The notes beneath the pieces are model-generated. The model was not told the origin of the DNA. It was given only the letters and a program-made list of their open reading frames with translations, and made no database searches. Below, piece after piece: positions 1 through 7,331 of a DNA stretch of 64,000 bases (position 1 is its first letter; the number at the start of each line of letters is the position of its first letter). A program made the translations under genes and the position numbers. Source of the stretch: Bacteroidales bacterium M7 (GTDB lineage Bacteria > Bacteroidota > Bacteroidia > Bacteroidales > Muribaculaceae); the NCBI GenBank assembly GCA_001689515.1, contig LUJR01000040.1:1-64000 (forward strand). The letters run 5' to 3'.

Positions 1-1
1 C

Positions 2-277
2 GGCGTGGAGGAGCTTCTGAAGCTCGACGCCATCGAAGACAGCCGCAAAGACCGTGAACTTGCGGAGAAAGACCGCATCATCGCCACTCTCACCGCCCGC
101 TCGGAACGTCAGGCTGAACTCGCTCCTATTTACAAGCAGCTTTCCGACATAGCCTGCAAACAACCCCCGACTGTGAACATCCCCTACATCCCTGCGATGA
201 GCAACCTTGTGCCTGTGTCGTACTCACAACCCGTCAGCTTCGGTGTCGCCCCCTATGCTAACGGATGCGGATGCTGA
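2..277 (+). CDS. Partial conserved element protein (5' end outside window)
   Basis: The frame is open to the left edge, so the N-terminus is probably missing. About 90 residues are visible: a charged, probably coiled-coil helix (DSRKDRELAEKDRII) followed by a Pro/Tyr-rich tail ending in CGC. It is first in a rightward series of small proteins with the genes at 303 and 845. I do not recognise its function. The tail composition resembles small accessory or virion-associated proteins of Bacteroidetes phages, which is only an impression. Confidence 0.6.
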   Translation, partial: GVEELLKLDAIEDSRKDRELAEKDRIIATLTARSERQAELAPIYKQLSDIACKQPPTVNIPYIPAMSNLVPVSYSQPVSFGVAPYANGCGC

Positions 278-302
278 TTCTTAACCCTAAACAAGATTAG
301 CT

Positions 303-788
303 ATGTATCCTAACGCAATGAATCCGTATTGGTGGATGCCTCCTATGGGGGTGATTCCGCAGCAGCCACACAGCCGCCTCAAACGCATAGACGTAGGAGG
401 CATATATAAAATCAGCACCAACTCCGTTGTGCTCGACACCACCGCTTCGCAGGTGGTCTACGGCTTCAATCCGTGCGAGTACCGCGAATTGCCGTGCGAG
501 AGTCTTATCCTGCTGACTATCCATGCGGACGTGCCTACAGGCGGCGAGGGCTTCCCTATCCATATCGCGATACCGGGTGGAAGCACCACGACCTCGACGA
601 CGGGAGCTACTACAGGCTCGACCTCTACAAGGGTGCCCGTAGTGGACTCGCAGGGCAATAACGTGACCGGGGCGAACGTGCAGGGAACAACAGAGAGGCT
701 TCTGTACCTAGACAAGAGGCGCGGAGTGGCACGCTTCGTGGAGTTCACCAACACGGCAGGGGCGGCAGCGACAACGCCGACAGAGTAA
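303..788 (+). CDS. Hypothetical element protein with Thr/Ser-rich linker
   Basis: A 161-residue protein beginning MYPNAMNPYWW. An aromatic N-terminus is followed by a probable beta-rich region (residues 25-90), a low-complexity Thr/Ser/Gly linker (about 95-110) and a C-terminal segment with KRRGVARFVEF. It starts 25 bp after the upstream gene and is followed by a hairpin at 796-818. No family is recognised. Its place with the neighbouring coiled-coil protein suggests a structural or virion-associated role, which is inference only. Confidence 0.6.
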   Translation: MYPNAMNPYWWMPPMGVIPQQPHSRLKRIDVGGIYKISTNSVVLDTTASQVVYGFNPCEYRELPCESLILLTIHADVPTGGEGFPIHIAIPGGSTTTSTTGATTGSTSTRVPVVDSQGNNVTGANVQGTTERLLYLDKRRGVARFVEFTNTAGAAATTPTE

Positions 789-795
789 ACAATCC

Positions 796-818
796 GTGAG
801 GGGTGAAACTCCCCTCAC
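796..818 (+). promoter_or_regulatory. Hairpin in the leader of the 845 gene
   Basis: GTGAGGGG and CCCCTCAC form a perfect 8-bp stem with a 7-nt loop. It lies between the stop at 788 and the ATG at 845. There is no T-run after it, so it may be a leader or attenuating structure rather than an intrinsic terminator. Confidence 0.45.
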
Positions 819-844
819 ACTTCTATCAATTCACAAACCAAGAT

Positions 845-1384
845 ATGTTTCAGTCAGCAAGAGTAAACCAACCAATCTATATCCTCTATAAAGAGAGTGT
901 GCCGCGTATTGAAATCGGCAGCATCACGCAGGTAACGCAGCCTGTCTACAAGTTCCCGACAGCACCGCAGTTCGGGCAGATGCAGGAGCAGGTAGTTGAC
1001 GTGTTCGCCAATGTCGGCGGCGCACAGCGTCAGTTCCAGCAGCTTCCGGCAAACAAGGAGAGCGCGAACTACGTAAGCAACGGCAACGTGTTCGTGACCG
1101 TGAGCCGCGATGCGATGAACGCCGAAATCGCCACTCTGAAAAACGAAGCTGTGGGCATCATCAACCGCGTGGACGAGGAGCGGCAGAAGATTGTCAAATA
1201 TGACGAGATACTTATGCAGCTCAATCCTGAGTACGCCGAGAACCAGCGTCGCGAGCAGGAAATCGCCACGATGAAGAATCAGATGGCTACAATGGCTTCG
1301 GACAATGCCGAGCTTAAGAACATGATGGCACAGGTGTTGGCAAAACTCGATGCTGACGGAAACAAATCTTCTAAAACAAAATAA
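845..1384 (+). CDS. Hypothetical element protein with C-terminal coiled coil
   Basis: About 179 residues from ATG 845 (MFQSARVNQP). An in-frame GTG at 803 would add 14 residues but sits inside the hairpin, so the ATG is preferred. The N-terminal half looks beta-rich and the C-terminal half (from about residue 95) is a long heptad-like coiled coil ending in a Lys-rich tail. It precedes the Gly-rich gene by 2 bp. No function is recognised; similar coiled-coil proteins can be minor structural components in phage modules, which is inference. Confidence 0.6.
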   Translation: MFQSARVNQPIYILYKESVPRIEIGSITQVTQPVYKFPTAPQFGQMQEQVVDVFANVGGAQRQFQQLPANKESANYVSNGNVFVTVSRDAMNAEIATLKNEAVGIINRVDEERQKIVKYDEILMQLNPEYAENQRREQEIATMKNQMATMASDNAELKNMMAQVLAKLDADGNKSSKTK

Positions 1385-1386
1385 AT

Positions 1387-1698
1387 ATGGGCTATATAAT
1401 TGAAATCAGCTCCGAGGAAAAAGACGAGCTGAGAGACAAGGCGAAGAAGCTCCTCAAATACGGCAAGGAACTTTATGAGTGCATCGAAGACCTTGCCGAG
1501 GAGTCGCAGATGGGCGAGCGCGGAGGCTACGGAAACCGCTATGGAAACCGTGGCGGCGGCTATTCCGGCGGCAATGGTGGCGGTAACTACGGCAACCGTT
1601 ACGGCAACCGCGAGGATGACGGCTGGGACGATGACGACGACTTCGGCGAACGCCGTGGTGTCAGAGGAACCGGTCGATACTCACGCTATCGCCGATAA
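1387..1698 (+). CDS. Glycine-rich protein with YGNR repeats
   Basis: A 103-residue protein. The N-terminal 40 residues are a charged helix (SSEEKDELRDKAKKLLKYG). The remainder is low complexity, with four YGNR repeats and Gly-Gly-Gly blocks around residues 48-75, then a DDDDD patch and an Arg/Tyr-rich tail. Such RG/YG composition can bind nucleic acid or drive condensation, but no family is recognised. It is 2 bp downstream of the coiled-coil gene, so they are probably co-transcribed. Confidence 0.6.
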   Translation: MGYIIEISSEEKDELRDKAKKLLKYGKELYECIEDLAEESQMGERGGYGNRYGNRGGGYSGGNGGGNYGNRYGNREDDGWDDDDDFGERRGVRGTGRYSRYRR

Positions 1699-1709
1699 AT
1701 AACCGTGGG

Positions 1710-1756
1710 GCGAATGTCGCAGTTTGTCGCAACTTATCGCAGATTGCGATATTCGC
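1710..1756 (+). terminator. Imperfect hairpin after the glycine-rich gene
   Basis: GCGAATGTCGCA at 1710 pairs with TGCGATATTCGC at 1745-1756 apart from one internal mismatch. The loop holds two more GTCGCA/ATCGCA copies. It lies between the genes at 1387 and 1791 and may end the upstream transcript, but there is no T-tract. Confidence 0.35.
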
Positions 1757-1790
1757 TCCATTAACTTATTAGCTATCAACTTTAGAAGAT

Positions 1791-2213
1791 ATGGCAACAC
1801 CATTGGATAACTACGAATTGAAACTTCCTGAGTCAATGAGGGCGTACTTGCGCTCGTATGGCTATCACTTTGCGAAAAAATCTCTTGAATCCGCAGTCAA
1901 AGGGATGCGCCGTCTAAATCCTGCTACGGGCAAGCTGGAGCGTATAGAATATGTTCCGAAGGAGCAGATTGAGGAACTTTTGCAGAAGTATGGCATTAAG
2001 ATTGAGGATAATGTAGGCTACGACTTCTGCTATTACTTCCACCAAGCCAAGGCAGACCTCTACAAGTCAAGCATCATTGACGAAAAGGGATTGTGTCAGT
2101 ATGTCGCCGATATGATAGGGGACCCTGACCTCAAAGGGGGCAATGCTTTCCGCCACTTTCTTGTTGACCTTGATGCAAAAGGCATAGGCGCAGATTGGGA
2201 TGATTGGCTCTAA
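1791..2213 (+). CDS. Hypothetical element protein
   Basis: A 140-residue, mostly helical protein starting MATPLDNYELKLPES, with a charged middle (RLNPATGKLERIEYVPKEQIEELLQ) and an acidic C-terminus ending DWDDWL. No signal peptide, membrane segment or recognised domain. It has its own leader after the hairpin at 1710 and is followed by the HNH gene, which carries its own promoter. Function unknown. Confidence 0.6.
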   Translation: MATPLDNYELKLPESMRAYLRSYGYHFAKKSLESAVKGMRRLNPATGKLERIEYVPKEQIEELLQKYGIKIEDNVGYDFCYYFHQAKADLYKSSIIDEKGLCQYVADMIGDPDLKGGNAFRHFLVDLDAKGIGADWDDWL

Positions 2214-2229
2214 AAAAACTTGCAAATAA

Positions 2230-2261
2230 TTTGGTTATTTGGCGCAAAGATTATATCTTTG
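2230..2261 (+). promoter_or_regulatory. Bacteroidetes-type promoter for the HNH gene
   Basis: TTTG at 2230-2233 and TATCTTTG at 2254-2261 are separated by 20 bp, matching the TTTG/TAnnTTTG pattern used by the Bacteroidetes primary sigma factor. The ATG at 2282 follows by 20 bp, which favours that start over an in-frame upstream one at 2204. Confidence 0.75.
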
Positions 2262-2281
2262 TATATAATAATAAACAGATT

Positions 2282-3082
2282 ATGGAGCAAGAAATTTGGA
2301 AACCAGTAGTAGGTTATGAGGGGCTGTATGAAGTGAGCAATCTCGGTCGAGTTAAATCAGTTGAGCGTTATGTTCCGCAAGGTAAGTCTATGCGCCACGT
2401 AAGAGGGCGCATAAAAGAAGTCCACAGCGGGTCCGGTGGTTATCCTTGTGTCACTTTGTGTAAGAACAGGAAGAGTCGAGTCACTCCGCTACATCGTATA
2501 ATTGCATTGGCCTTTATTCCCAACCCCGACAATAAACCGTTTATAGACCATATTGACACCGATGTAACCAACTATTCATTGTCAAATCTACGATGGGTTA
2601 CGCCTAAGGAGAACGCCAACAATGTATTAACAATGCAACATTGCAGAGATAATACATATATTTCGGAGGTCGCCAATAGAAGCAATGCGACTAAAATAAT
2701 CAAAAACACTCCAAATGCTCCCAAAAAAGTTTACCAATATGCTATGAACGGAGAGTTTATTGCTGAATACGAAAGTGCCGCAGAAGCAGCTCGTCATACT
2801 GGTATAAAGAATACTGCCATAGGGCGAGTATGTTTGGGTCACACATATTCGGCTGGAGGGTATATTTGGAGTTTTTTGAAATTAGATAATGCCCAATACA
2901 ATAAGCCCACACATACGAATGCTAAGGCAGTTCTTCAATATGACAAAGAGGGAAATTTCATAAAAGAATGGCCGTCATTAAAAGCGGTGTGCGAAGTCTA
3001 CGGCTCTGCTCCATCCAATCGCTCTCGTTCAATTCGCTTGCAAAAATTTAGAGGAAAGTATATATGGAAATTCAAAGAATAA
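2282..3082 (+). CDS. NUMOD4/HNH homing endonuclease
   Basis: About 266 residues. An N-terminal NUMOD4 motif (EIWKPVVGYEGLYEVSNLGRVKS, shortened here to WKPV..LYEVSNLGRV) precedes an HNH core around residues 75-115: LHRIIALAFIPNP, then FIDHIDTD and NLRWVTPKEN. Two NUMOD1-like DNA-binding repeats follow (VYQYAMNGEFIAEYESAAEAA and a second VLQYDKEGNF copy). Family members nick or cut DNA to spread their own gene. It has its own promoter and is more AT-rich than its neighbours, consistent with a selfish insertion. A related but frameshifted copy lies at 7853-8666. Confidence 0.88.
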   Translation: MEQEIWKPVVGYEGLYEVSNLGRVKSVERYVPQGKSMRHVRGRIKEVHSGSGGYPCVTLCKNRKSRVTPLHRIIALAFIPNPDNKPFIDHIDTDVTNYSLSNLRWVTPKENANNVLTMQHCRDNTYISEVANRSNATKIIKNTPNAPKKVYQYAMNGEFIAEYESAAEAARHTGIKNTAIGRVCLGHTYSAGGYIWSFLKLDNAQYNKPTHTNAKAVLQYDKEGNFIKEWPSLKAVCEVYGSAPSNRSRSIRLQKFRGKYIWKFKE

Positions 3083-3086
3083 AGCT

Positions 3087-3494
3087 ATGATACGCCAAAC
3101 CATATATCTTGAACGTGCCGACGGATGGAAAATCACCTGCTATTACGCCGTGACCCACTATGAGGTTGAGGAGATATTGCAGACAATGGAGCGAGCCGGA
3201 GCGGATGACGAGAGCCTTGAACGTGCCTATGACAATCTTTCCTCCGGCAATCCTAACTGCGGTATCTGCTACACCGGGGACGGCGAGAGTGTGCTGGTCG
3301 TGACGGTTACAACCAACGTGGAGGAGTTTGCTGACTCCATCGACCACGAGAAGCATCATCTCGCGACTCAGATAGCGGATGTCTTAGGGTTGGATTTAAA
3401 AGGCGAGGAGGTATGCTATCTTGCCGGAGAGATAGGGCGCAAGATGCACCCGGTCGTGAGCCACTATCTGTGTGAGCATTGCAGAGGGCATTAA
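3087..3494 (+). CDS. Conserved phage-type protein with HEKHH motif
   Basis: A 135-residue protein. The middle contains EFADSIDHEKHHLATQI, where HEKHH fits the HExxH zinc-metallopeptidase pattern, followed by a helical stretch (EVCYLAGEIGRKM) and a C-terminal CEHC. I recall related proteins of unknown function in Bacteroidetes phages with a similar HExRH motif. It begins 5 bp after the HNH gene and ends just before a terminator. Peptidase activity is inferred from the motif only. Confidence 0.65.
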   Translation: MIRQTIYLERADGWKITCYYAVTHYEVEEILQTMERAGADDESLERAYDNLSSGNPNCGICYTGDGESVLVVTVTTNVEEFADSIDHEKHHLATQIADVLGLDLKGEEVCYLAGEIGRKMHPVVSHYLCEHCRGH

Positions 3495-3501
3495 ACGCAA
3501 A

Positions 3502-3539
3502 ATCCCCGACCGCTCCGTTTGATTGGAACAGCCGGGGAT
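3502..3539. terminator. Bidirectional terminator between convergent genes
   Basis: ATCCCCG (3502-3508) and CGGGGAT (3533-3539) form a stem, extended inside by TCC/GGA pairing. It is in the 48-bp gap where the rightward (3494) and leftward (3543) gene series meet, with A-rich sequence on its left side. Confidence 0.7.
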
Positions 3540-3542
3540 GAT

Positions 3543-3896
3543 TCATTCGTCAATAAGCGTCAGCTCGATTCTTACTTTCTTAGGCTCGCTCTGCCACGTC
3601 ACGGAGGGGAAAGAGTCTGTTGGCAATTTCAAAAAGCGAGCCGGTGCTTTCCATTCTTCCAGCCATTCATCCCTCGTCGGTTCACCCTCAAATAGGAATA
3701 CACCGAAATTGTCACGAGCTACCCACCCCTCCATCACCGCCGTCTCTTTTTCGGGGAGGAAGTCGAGGTCGGAAAGTGGGTACATCTTGCCGTCCTTTGA
3801 GCAGTATCGGCTTTTTACGTTGGTTCTTATGTTGGTATATTCGACCGATGACACATCTATTATTTCGCCATCAGCCTTTCTTTTTGCTTTAACCAT
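3543..3896 (-). CDS. Hypothetical protein, last gene of leftward early region
   Basis: A 117-residue protein starting MVKAKRKADGEIIDV. Residues 20-45 (NIRTNVKSRYCSKDGKMYPLSDLDFLP) resemble short basic phage proteins that open with a xVKAKR-like segment. It lies 1 bp after the ASCH-like gene and ends 3 bp before the terminator. No catalytic motif is seen. Function unknown. Confidence 0.6.
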   Translation of the reverse strand: MVKAKRKADGEIIDVSSVEYTNIRTNVKSRYCSKDGKMYPLSDLDFLPEKETAVMEGWVARDNFGVFLFEGEPTRDEWLEEWKAPARFLKLPTDSFPSVTWQSEPKKVRIELTLIDE

Positions 3897-3897
3897 A

Positions 3898-4542
3898 TCA
3901 CTTCACTAATTCAAATTCGTAAACGAATACATAGGGATTGCTCTCGAAGGTTCCTTTGCCCGAAATCTTGTCTATCAGAGCGGCGTAGGCTTCACGGGGA
4001 GTGGAATAATAGAAGTCAACTCCGTTAGGTGCTTTTCTGTCGGGGATGCCATAGGGCATTGCGTATTTGTCTGAATGTAATACACCTTCAGCGAGGCAGT
4101 CGGATTCCGATATGTCGTTGAGTCGTTCCACCCTCACATCGGTTATGCGGATGAAATGCTGCATTTGGTCTGCCAATGTGAACATTTTATTAGTCCATCC
4201 GGCTGTTTCGCTAAACGGGACCCATCCACCCTCAACACCAAGATAAGTATTGCCGTCATATCCGCAATCATTGTAGCTTTGCGCCACGGCTACCACTTCG
4301 CCGACCTTGTATCTTCGACATTGAGGGTAATTTGTCCCAGAAAGAAAGTTGTGATATACGTCTTTTAGGAAACATGGCGAGCCGTATGGGCTTGTGATGC
4401 CATAAGCATAACCTTTCCAAACCATACCCATTCTTTCTGAAACTTCGGGCTGCGGATTGATTATCCTCCTTGTCTGTGTCTTTCGACCGTCAAGCACGGC
4501 TTGGGTGAGTTGGAATTTATCGTTGAAAAGAATCTTCTTCAT
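3898..4542 (-). CDS. ASCH/PUA-like phage protein
   Basis: 214 residues from ATG 4542 (MKKILFNDKF); the longer frame to 4596 is rejected because the ATGA overlap with the 4539-4700 gene fixes this start. Motifs typical of the phage ASCH-like family are visible: ILFNDKFQLTQAVLDGRKTQTRR near the N-terminus (abridged FND...GRKTQTRR), RRYKVGEVVAVAQSY in the middle, RITDVRVERLNDIS and a C-terminal NPYVFVYEFELVK. ASCH domains are predicted RNA-binding folds related to PUA; the phage role is unknown. Confidence 0.75.
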   Translation of the reverse strand: MKKILFNDKFQLTQAVLDGRKTQTRRIINPQPEVSERMGMVWKGYAYGITSPYGSPCFLKDVYHNFLSGTNYPQCRRYKVGEVVAVAQSYNDCGYDGNTYLGVEGGWVPFSETAGWTNKMFTLADQMQHFIRITDVRVERLNDISESDCLAEGVLHSDKYAMPYGIPDRKAPNGVDFYYSTPREAYAALIDKISGKGTFESNPYVFVYEFELVK

Positions 4543-4700
4543 AGACCTCTCATTGTTTCTTGGTAAAACTTTTCTTCTTCGATGCAGTCTATGCACTTTT
4601 CTCCGTCTTCGGTGCTGACTATCTCATCGGATTCTTCACCGCACCACTCGCATACGCCGTGGTGAAGCTCTGAAAGGTCGTAGATTGTTTCCGTTATCAT
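4539..4700 (-). CDS. Small zinc-ribbon-like protein (53 aa)
   Basis: A 53-residue frame beginning MITETIYDLSELHHG. Two cysteine pairs, CEWC and CIDC, about 23 residues apart, make a plausible zinc ribbon. It overlaps both neighbours by ATGA (4 bp at 4697-4700 and at 4539-4542), which strongly supports it as a translated, coupled gene despite its size. Its role is unknown; small zinc ribbons in phages often bind nucleic acids or host RNA polymerase. Confidence 0.7.
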   Translation of the reverse strand: MITETIYDLSELHHGVCEWCGEESDEIVSTEDGEKCIDCIEEEKFYQETMRGL

Positions 4701-4987
4701 TCTTCCACCTCCTTTGCTATTTCGGGAAAGAGAGATTCGAGCAACGCCTTTCTCGCCTCTGCTACTGCGAGCATGGAGTACAACTTTTCTCTATGTGCCA
4801 TTTTGTTGTCCTGTTTTGCAGACTTGTATTCCTCAATCAGTTTGGCTTTCTCAACGAGGCAGTAGCGATACATGATATATTGGAGGAAGTTCTCACTTAC
4901 CACACTGATAATCTTTTGGTCCGCCGGGGAAAGGTCGGTAAACTCCGCATACTCGCGGGCTATGTCTGTGATTTGTCCGGGTGTCAT
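4697..4987 (-). CDS. Hypothetical helical protein
   Basis: A 96-residue, all-helical protein (MTPGQITDIAREYAEF) with a charged coiled-coil-like middle (VEKAKLIEEYKSAKQDNK). Its start overlaps the upstream stop and its stop overlaps the small zinc-ribbon gene, both by ATGA. No recognised domain. Confidence 0.6.
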   Translation of the reverse strand: MTPGQITDIAREYAEFTDLSPADQKIISVVSENFLQYIMYRYCLVEKAKLIEEYKSAKQDNKMAHREKLYSMLAVAEARKALLESLFPEIAKEVEE

Positions 4988-5208
4988 TGTTCATTCGTTT
5001 CTTCGGGGTGAAACTCGGAGTAAAACATCAAGCCGAAAGCTTCCTCTCCGCCAAATAGCGAGATATATTCACTTTCAAGCTCGCACAGCTCTGAGAAATG
5101 CTCACTCATACGCAGCTTTTCTACCACGCCCAGCAGATGCTCATAGAATTTAAGCACTTCTGCTTTATCGCATGTCAAGACATTGCTCTCTTGGTCGTTT
5201 TTATCCAT
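4984..5208 (-). CDS. Hypothetical acidic protein
   Basis: A 74-residue acidic protein (MDKNDQESNVLTCDKAEVLKF) with one predicted helix pair and an EETNEQ tail. ATGA-coupled to the next gene. Its composition is like that of small phage inhibitors, but nothing identifies a target. Function unknown. Confidence 0.55.
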   Translation of the reverse strand: MDKNDQESNVLTCDKAEVLKFYEHLLGVVEKLRMSEHFSELCELESEYISLFGGEEAFGLMFYSEFHPEETNEQ

Positions 5209-5212
5209 TTTC

Positions 5213-5686
5213 TTACGATTTAGTGATATTCAGACGTTGTTTTATAAATGACATTAGTTTCTTCTTGACGGCATCTATGAGAGTATCGTCGACATCGAGG
5301 AGCTTCGGCATCCCGGCCTCCGAGGCGGCGAGGGTGTCAACCATCTTCAAGGCCGTTTTCTGCAATGCGGCGGTGTAGTCCGCAAAGACCGTCTCGGTGC
5401 ATCCGCGCCTACGGAGCATGCCGTTGACTCCTGCAACGACATCGTTCATCACGTCGGCCAGCAGCGGAATCATTACCACTTGCAGCACATCGTCGACAGG
5501 CGCGTCTGCGAGTGCGAGACGGTCGGCTTCCTCGCGGTCAAGCTCGCGCAGGGCTGTTTCGTCCTCGGCTATCTTTGCAAGCAGTGTCTTTGCTCTCGGG
5601 GTGACGGCCACACGTCCGCGCATGTGGTCGCGGAGTTCCAGGCGGTGAACGGACAGGCGGTGCTGTATCTTCTCTCTTTCGGTCAT
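5213..5686 (-). CDS. Hypothetical helical protein
   Basis: 157 residues from ATG 5686 (MTEREKIQHRLSVHR), chosen because its ATGA overlaps the stop of the upstream gene; the frame is open further upstream but out of register with that coupling. Charged helices dominate, with an Ala/Asp-rich centre (LADAPVDDVLQVVMIPLLADV) and a basic C-terminus (KKKLMSFIKQRL). No recognised family. Confidence 0.6.
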   Translation of the reverse strand: MTEREKIQHRLSVHRLELRDHMRGRVAVTPRAKTLLAKIAEDETALRELDREEADRLALADAPVDDVLQVVMIPLLADVMNDVVAGVNGMLRRRGCTETVFADYTAALQKTALKMVDTLAASEAGMPKLLDVDDTLIDAVKKKLMSFIKQRLNITKS

Positions 5687-5907
5687 GGCTGCTGGTTGTT
5701 TGTGCCTTGTTCGTAACGTGATTTGTCTATCATGCGATGAGCGCGCCCTTTGCCGTAGCCTCGCATGAACTCTGAGGCTGCTTTCATGGCTTTTGCTGCG
5801 AGCCATTCGTCTCTGGGGGAGAATCCCCATCCGAGGGGACCGCGCTTCGGGGTGGTCCACCAGCGCAGCGTCTCGGGGTCTAATACGGTCTTTTCTGTCT
5901 GTGTCAT
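5683..5907 (-). CDS. Hypothetical small protein
   Basis: 74 residues from ATG 5907 (MTQTEKTVLDPETLRWWTTPKRG). An aromatic segment (LRWWTTPKRGPLGWGF) is followed by a basic helix (AAKAMKAASEFMRGYGKGRAH, abridged AMKAASEFMRGYGK). It sits 28 bp after the 5936 gene and is coupled to the next. No family recognised. Confidence 0.55.
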   Translation of the reverse strand: MTQTEKTVLDPETLRWWTTPKRGPLGWGFSPRDEWLAAKAMKAASEFMRGYGKGRAHRMIDKSRYEQGTNNQQP

Positions 5908-5935
5908 ATCTGTAGGATTGTGTTTGTTGAGTGTG

Positions 5936-6580
5936 TCAATAGCGGTGCAGGTGGCGCGGCTCATAGCCCATGTTGAACAGCCACCGAAGTTCTTCATACT
6001 CCTCGTAGGTCATAACTTCGCGCTTCCGCAGAGCTGTTTCGCGCTCATGTTCCGTCTGCTGCTCGGCTTGGATGATGCGGTCAAGTTCCGCATCACGTAT
6101 TTTCAGGAACTCCCTTAGCGCAGAAGTGATGGCCATGGCATCCACCGCGCCGTAGAACCTGCCGAAACGCCCGGATTTGAGAAGAACGAAGAAATACATC
6201 ATCTCGGTAACTTTGAGATGCCCGAACTCGGCGATTATCACCTTGGCCGTGTCCTCCTTCTGCCTGTCGGTCTGCTTGTCGCGCACTCCTGTGTATTCTC
6301 CAAGCTCGTGGAGCTGTCCCATGAGCCACGACTCGGCCACGCCTGCTCCATAGGTGCGGCTTACAAGCCCAAGCTCGGGGGCTTTGCCACGGAAGCACCT
6401 GTCCTTGTCCGTGCTGTAGCGCAGCTGCATGTCGGGATTGAAAACCGACAGGAAGTGCATCGCGTCGCCGTAGCGTTCAGCCACCATCGCCGTTTGAGAG
6501 CTTGTTGATGACATAGCTGCGGAAGGCTGCGTCACGTTCATCGCGTCCAGCACTGCGGTTATCTTTTCGGTCTGTTTCAT
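5936..6580 (-). CDS. Conserved element protein (DUF6633-like, from memory)
   Basis: 214 residues from ATG 6580 (MKQTEKITAVLDAMN). Blocks NVTQPSAA, SSQTAMVAERYGDAMHFLS, QLRYSTDKDRCF, YGAGVAESWLMGQL and LKSGRFGRFYGAVDAM match a family I recall beside replication initiator genes in Bacteroidetes mobile elements; the DUF number is unverified. The start overlaps the initiator-like gene by 104 bp in another frame, which is long but within phage norms. Function unknown; context suggests replication. Confidence 0.7.
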   Translation of the reverse strand: MKQTEKITAVLDAMNVTQPSAAMSSTSSQTAMVAERYGDAMHFLSVFNPDMQLRYSTDKDRCFRGKAPELGLVSRTYGAGVAESWLMGQLHELGEYTGVRDKQTDRQKEDTAKVIIAEFGHLKVTEMMYFFVLLKSGRFGRFYGAVDAMAITSALREFLKIRDAELDRIIQAEQQTEHERETALRKREVMTYEEYEELRWLFNMGYEPRHLHRY

Positions 6581-7331
6581 GTCGGTCTGTTTTTTCTGAC
6601 CGCGCTTTCGCACGCAGCCAGTTTGTGAAATGCCGCTTGGCGTCTTTGACGGTCTTGCGCTCCTCCCCTATCGTCATGCAGTGGAGACGGTACTCGTCAA
6701 GGAGGTCGGTAAGACTGTCGGGGGAAAGTCGGAACTTCATGCACACCGATTCGCCCCACGCGCCCTCGTCTTTGAGCTGCGCGACCACATCCGAGATTTC
6801 TTCCTCGGGAGCGAAAGCGGAAATGCCGTGCGGAATTTTTTCTTTTGAGTAGTTTTCTTTTTCTTCTACTATATAGTCTTTATGTCTATATGATGACAAA
6901 TCTATATCTATAGGTGTAAAGGGTTTCACCATGCTACCCTTTTCGCTACCCTTTTGCTCGGAAAGGGTAGCATAAACTGTATCATTTTTGATACCCTTTT
7001 CGATACCCTTTTCGGCTGTAAAGGGTTTCACCATGCTACCCTTTTTCGGTGCGTCGGCTATGGTGTAGACTGTCCTTTTTTTGCGTCCTCCGCAGTTCTC
7101 GGCATAAGTAATAAGCCCTGCTTCGGAGAGCCGTCTCCTCGCCCTTAGAAACGTAGTGGCGGCTACGTCGAGACGTTCCGCAAGCTCCTCTTTGGTGTAC
7201 GGAAGCTCCGCGTTCCAGCCTTTGCGGTTGGCGGCATCGAGAAGAAGCATGTAGAGCCTCGTCTCGCAGGGCGAGAAAGGGGACGCGCGGTCTGCGTCCC
7301 AGAAGCGGTTGATGAGCTGTAGGTAGGTCAT
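6477..7331 (-). CDS. Replication initiator-like protein with winged helix
   Basis: 284 residues. The N-terminal 100 form a winged helix (YTKEELAERLDVAATTFLRARRRLSEAGLI, abridged KEELAERLDVAATTFLRARR). A Lys/Gly/Ser-rich linker (about 95-140) repeats KGSMVKPFT twice. The C-terminal domain has ESVCMKFRLSPDSLTDLLDEY and DAKRHFTNWLR, a DnaD/DUF7833-like end found on Bacteroidetes replication proteins. The linker DNA contains iteron-like repeats (6915-7045), the arrangement seen in lambda O, where the origin lies inside the initiator gene. The gene is ATGA-coupled to the HTH gene upstream. Confidence 0.75.
   Translation of the reverse strand: MTYLQLINRFWDADRASPFSPCETRLYMLLLDAANRKGWNAELPYTKEELAERLDVAATTFLRARRRLSEAGLITYAENCGGRKKRTVYTIADAPKKGSMVKPFTAEKGIEKGIKNDTVYATLSEQKGSEKGSMVKPFTPIDIDLSSYRHKDYIVEEKENYSKEKIPHGISAFAPEEEISDVVAQLKDEGAWGESVCMKFRLSPDSLTDLLDEYRLHCMTIGEERKTVKDAKRHFTNWLRAKARSEKTDRHETDRKDNRSAGRDERDAAFRSYVINKLSNGDGG
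6915..7045. repeat. Iteron-like repeats inside the initiator gene
   Basis: A perfect 29-bp direct repeat occupies 6915-6943 and 7017-7045, exactly 102 bp (34 codons) apart. Within and between, the 9-mer TACCCTTTT occurs five times on the + strand (starts 6935, 6947, 6992, 7004, 7037), two pairs spaced 12 bp, and GAAAGGGTAGC at 6961 is a near-inverted copy. The repeats lie in the low-complexity linker of a replication initiator, so an intragenic origin is likely. That function is inferred by analogy with lambda O. Confidence 0.7.
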
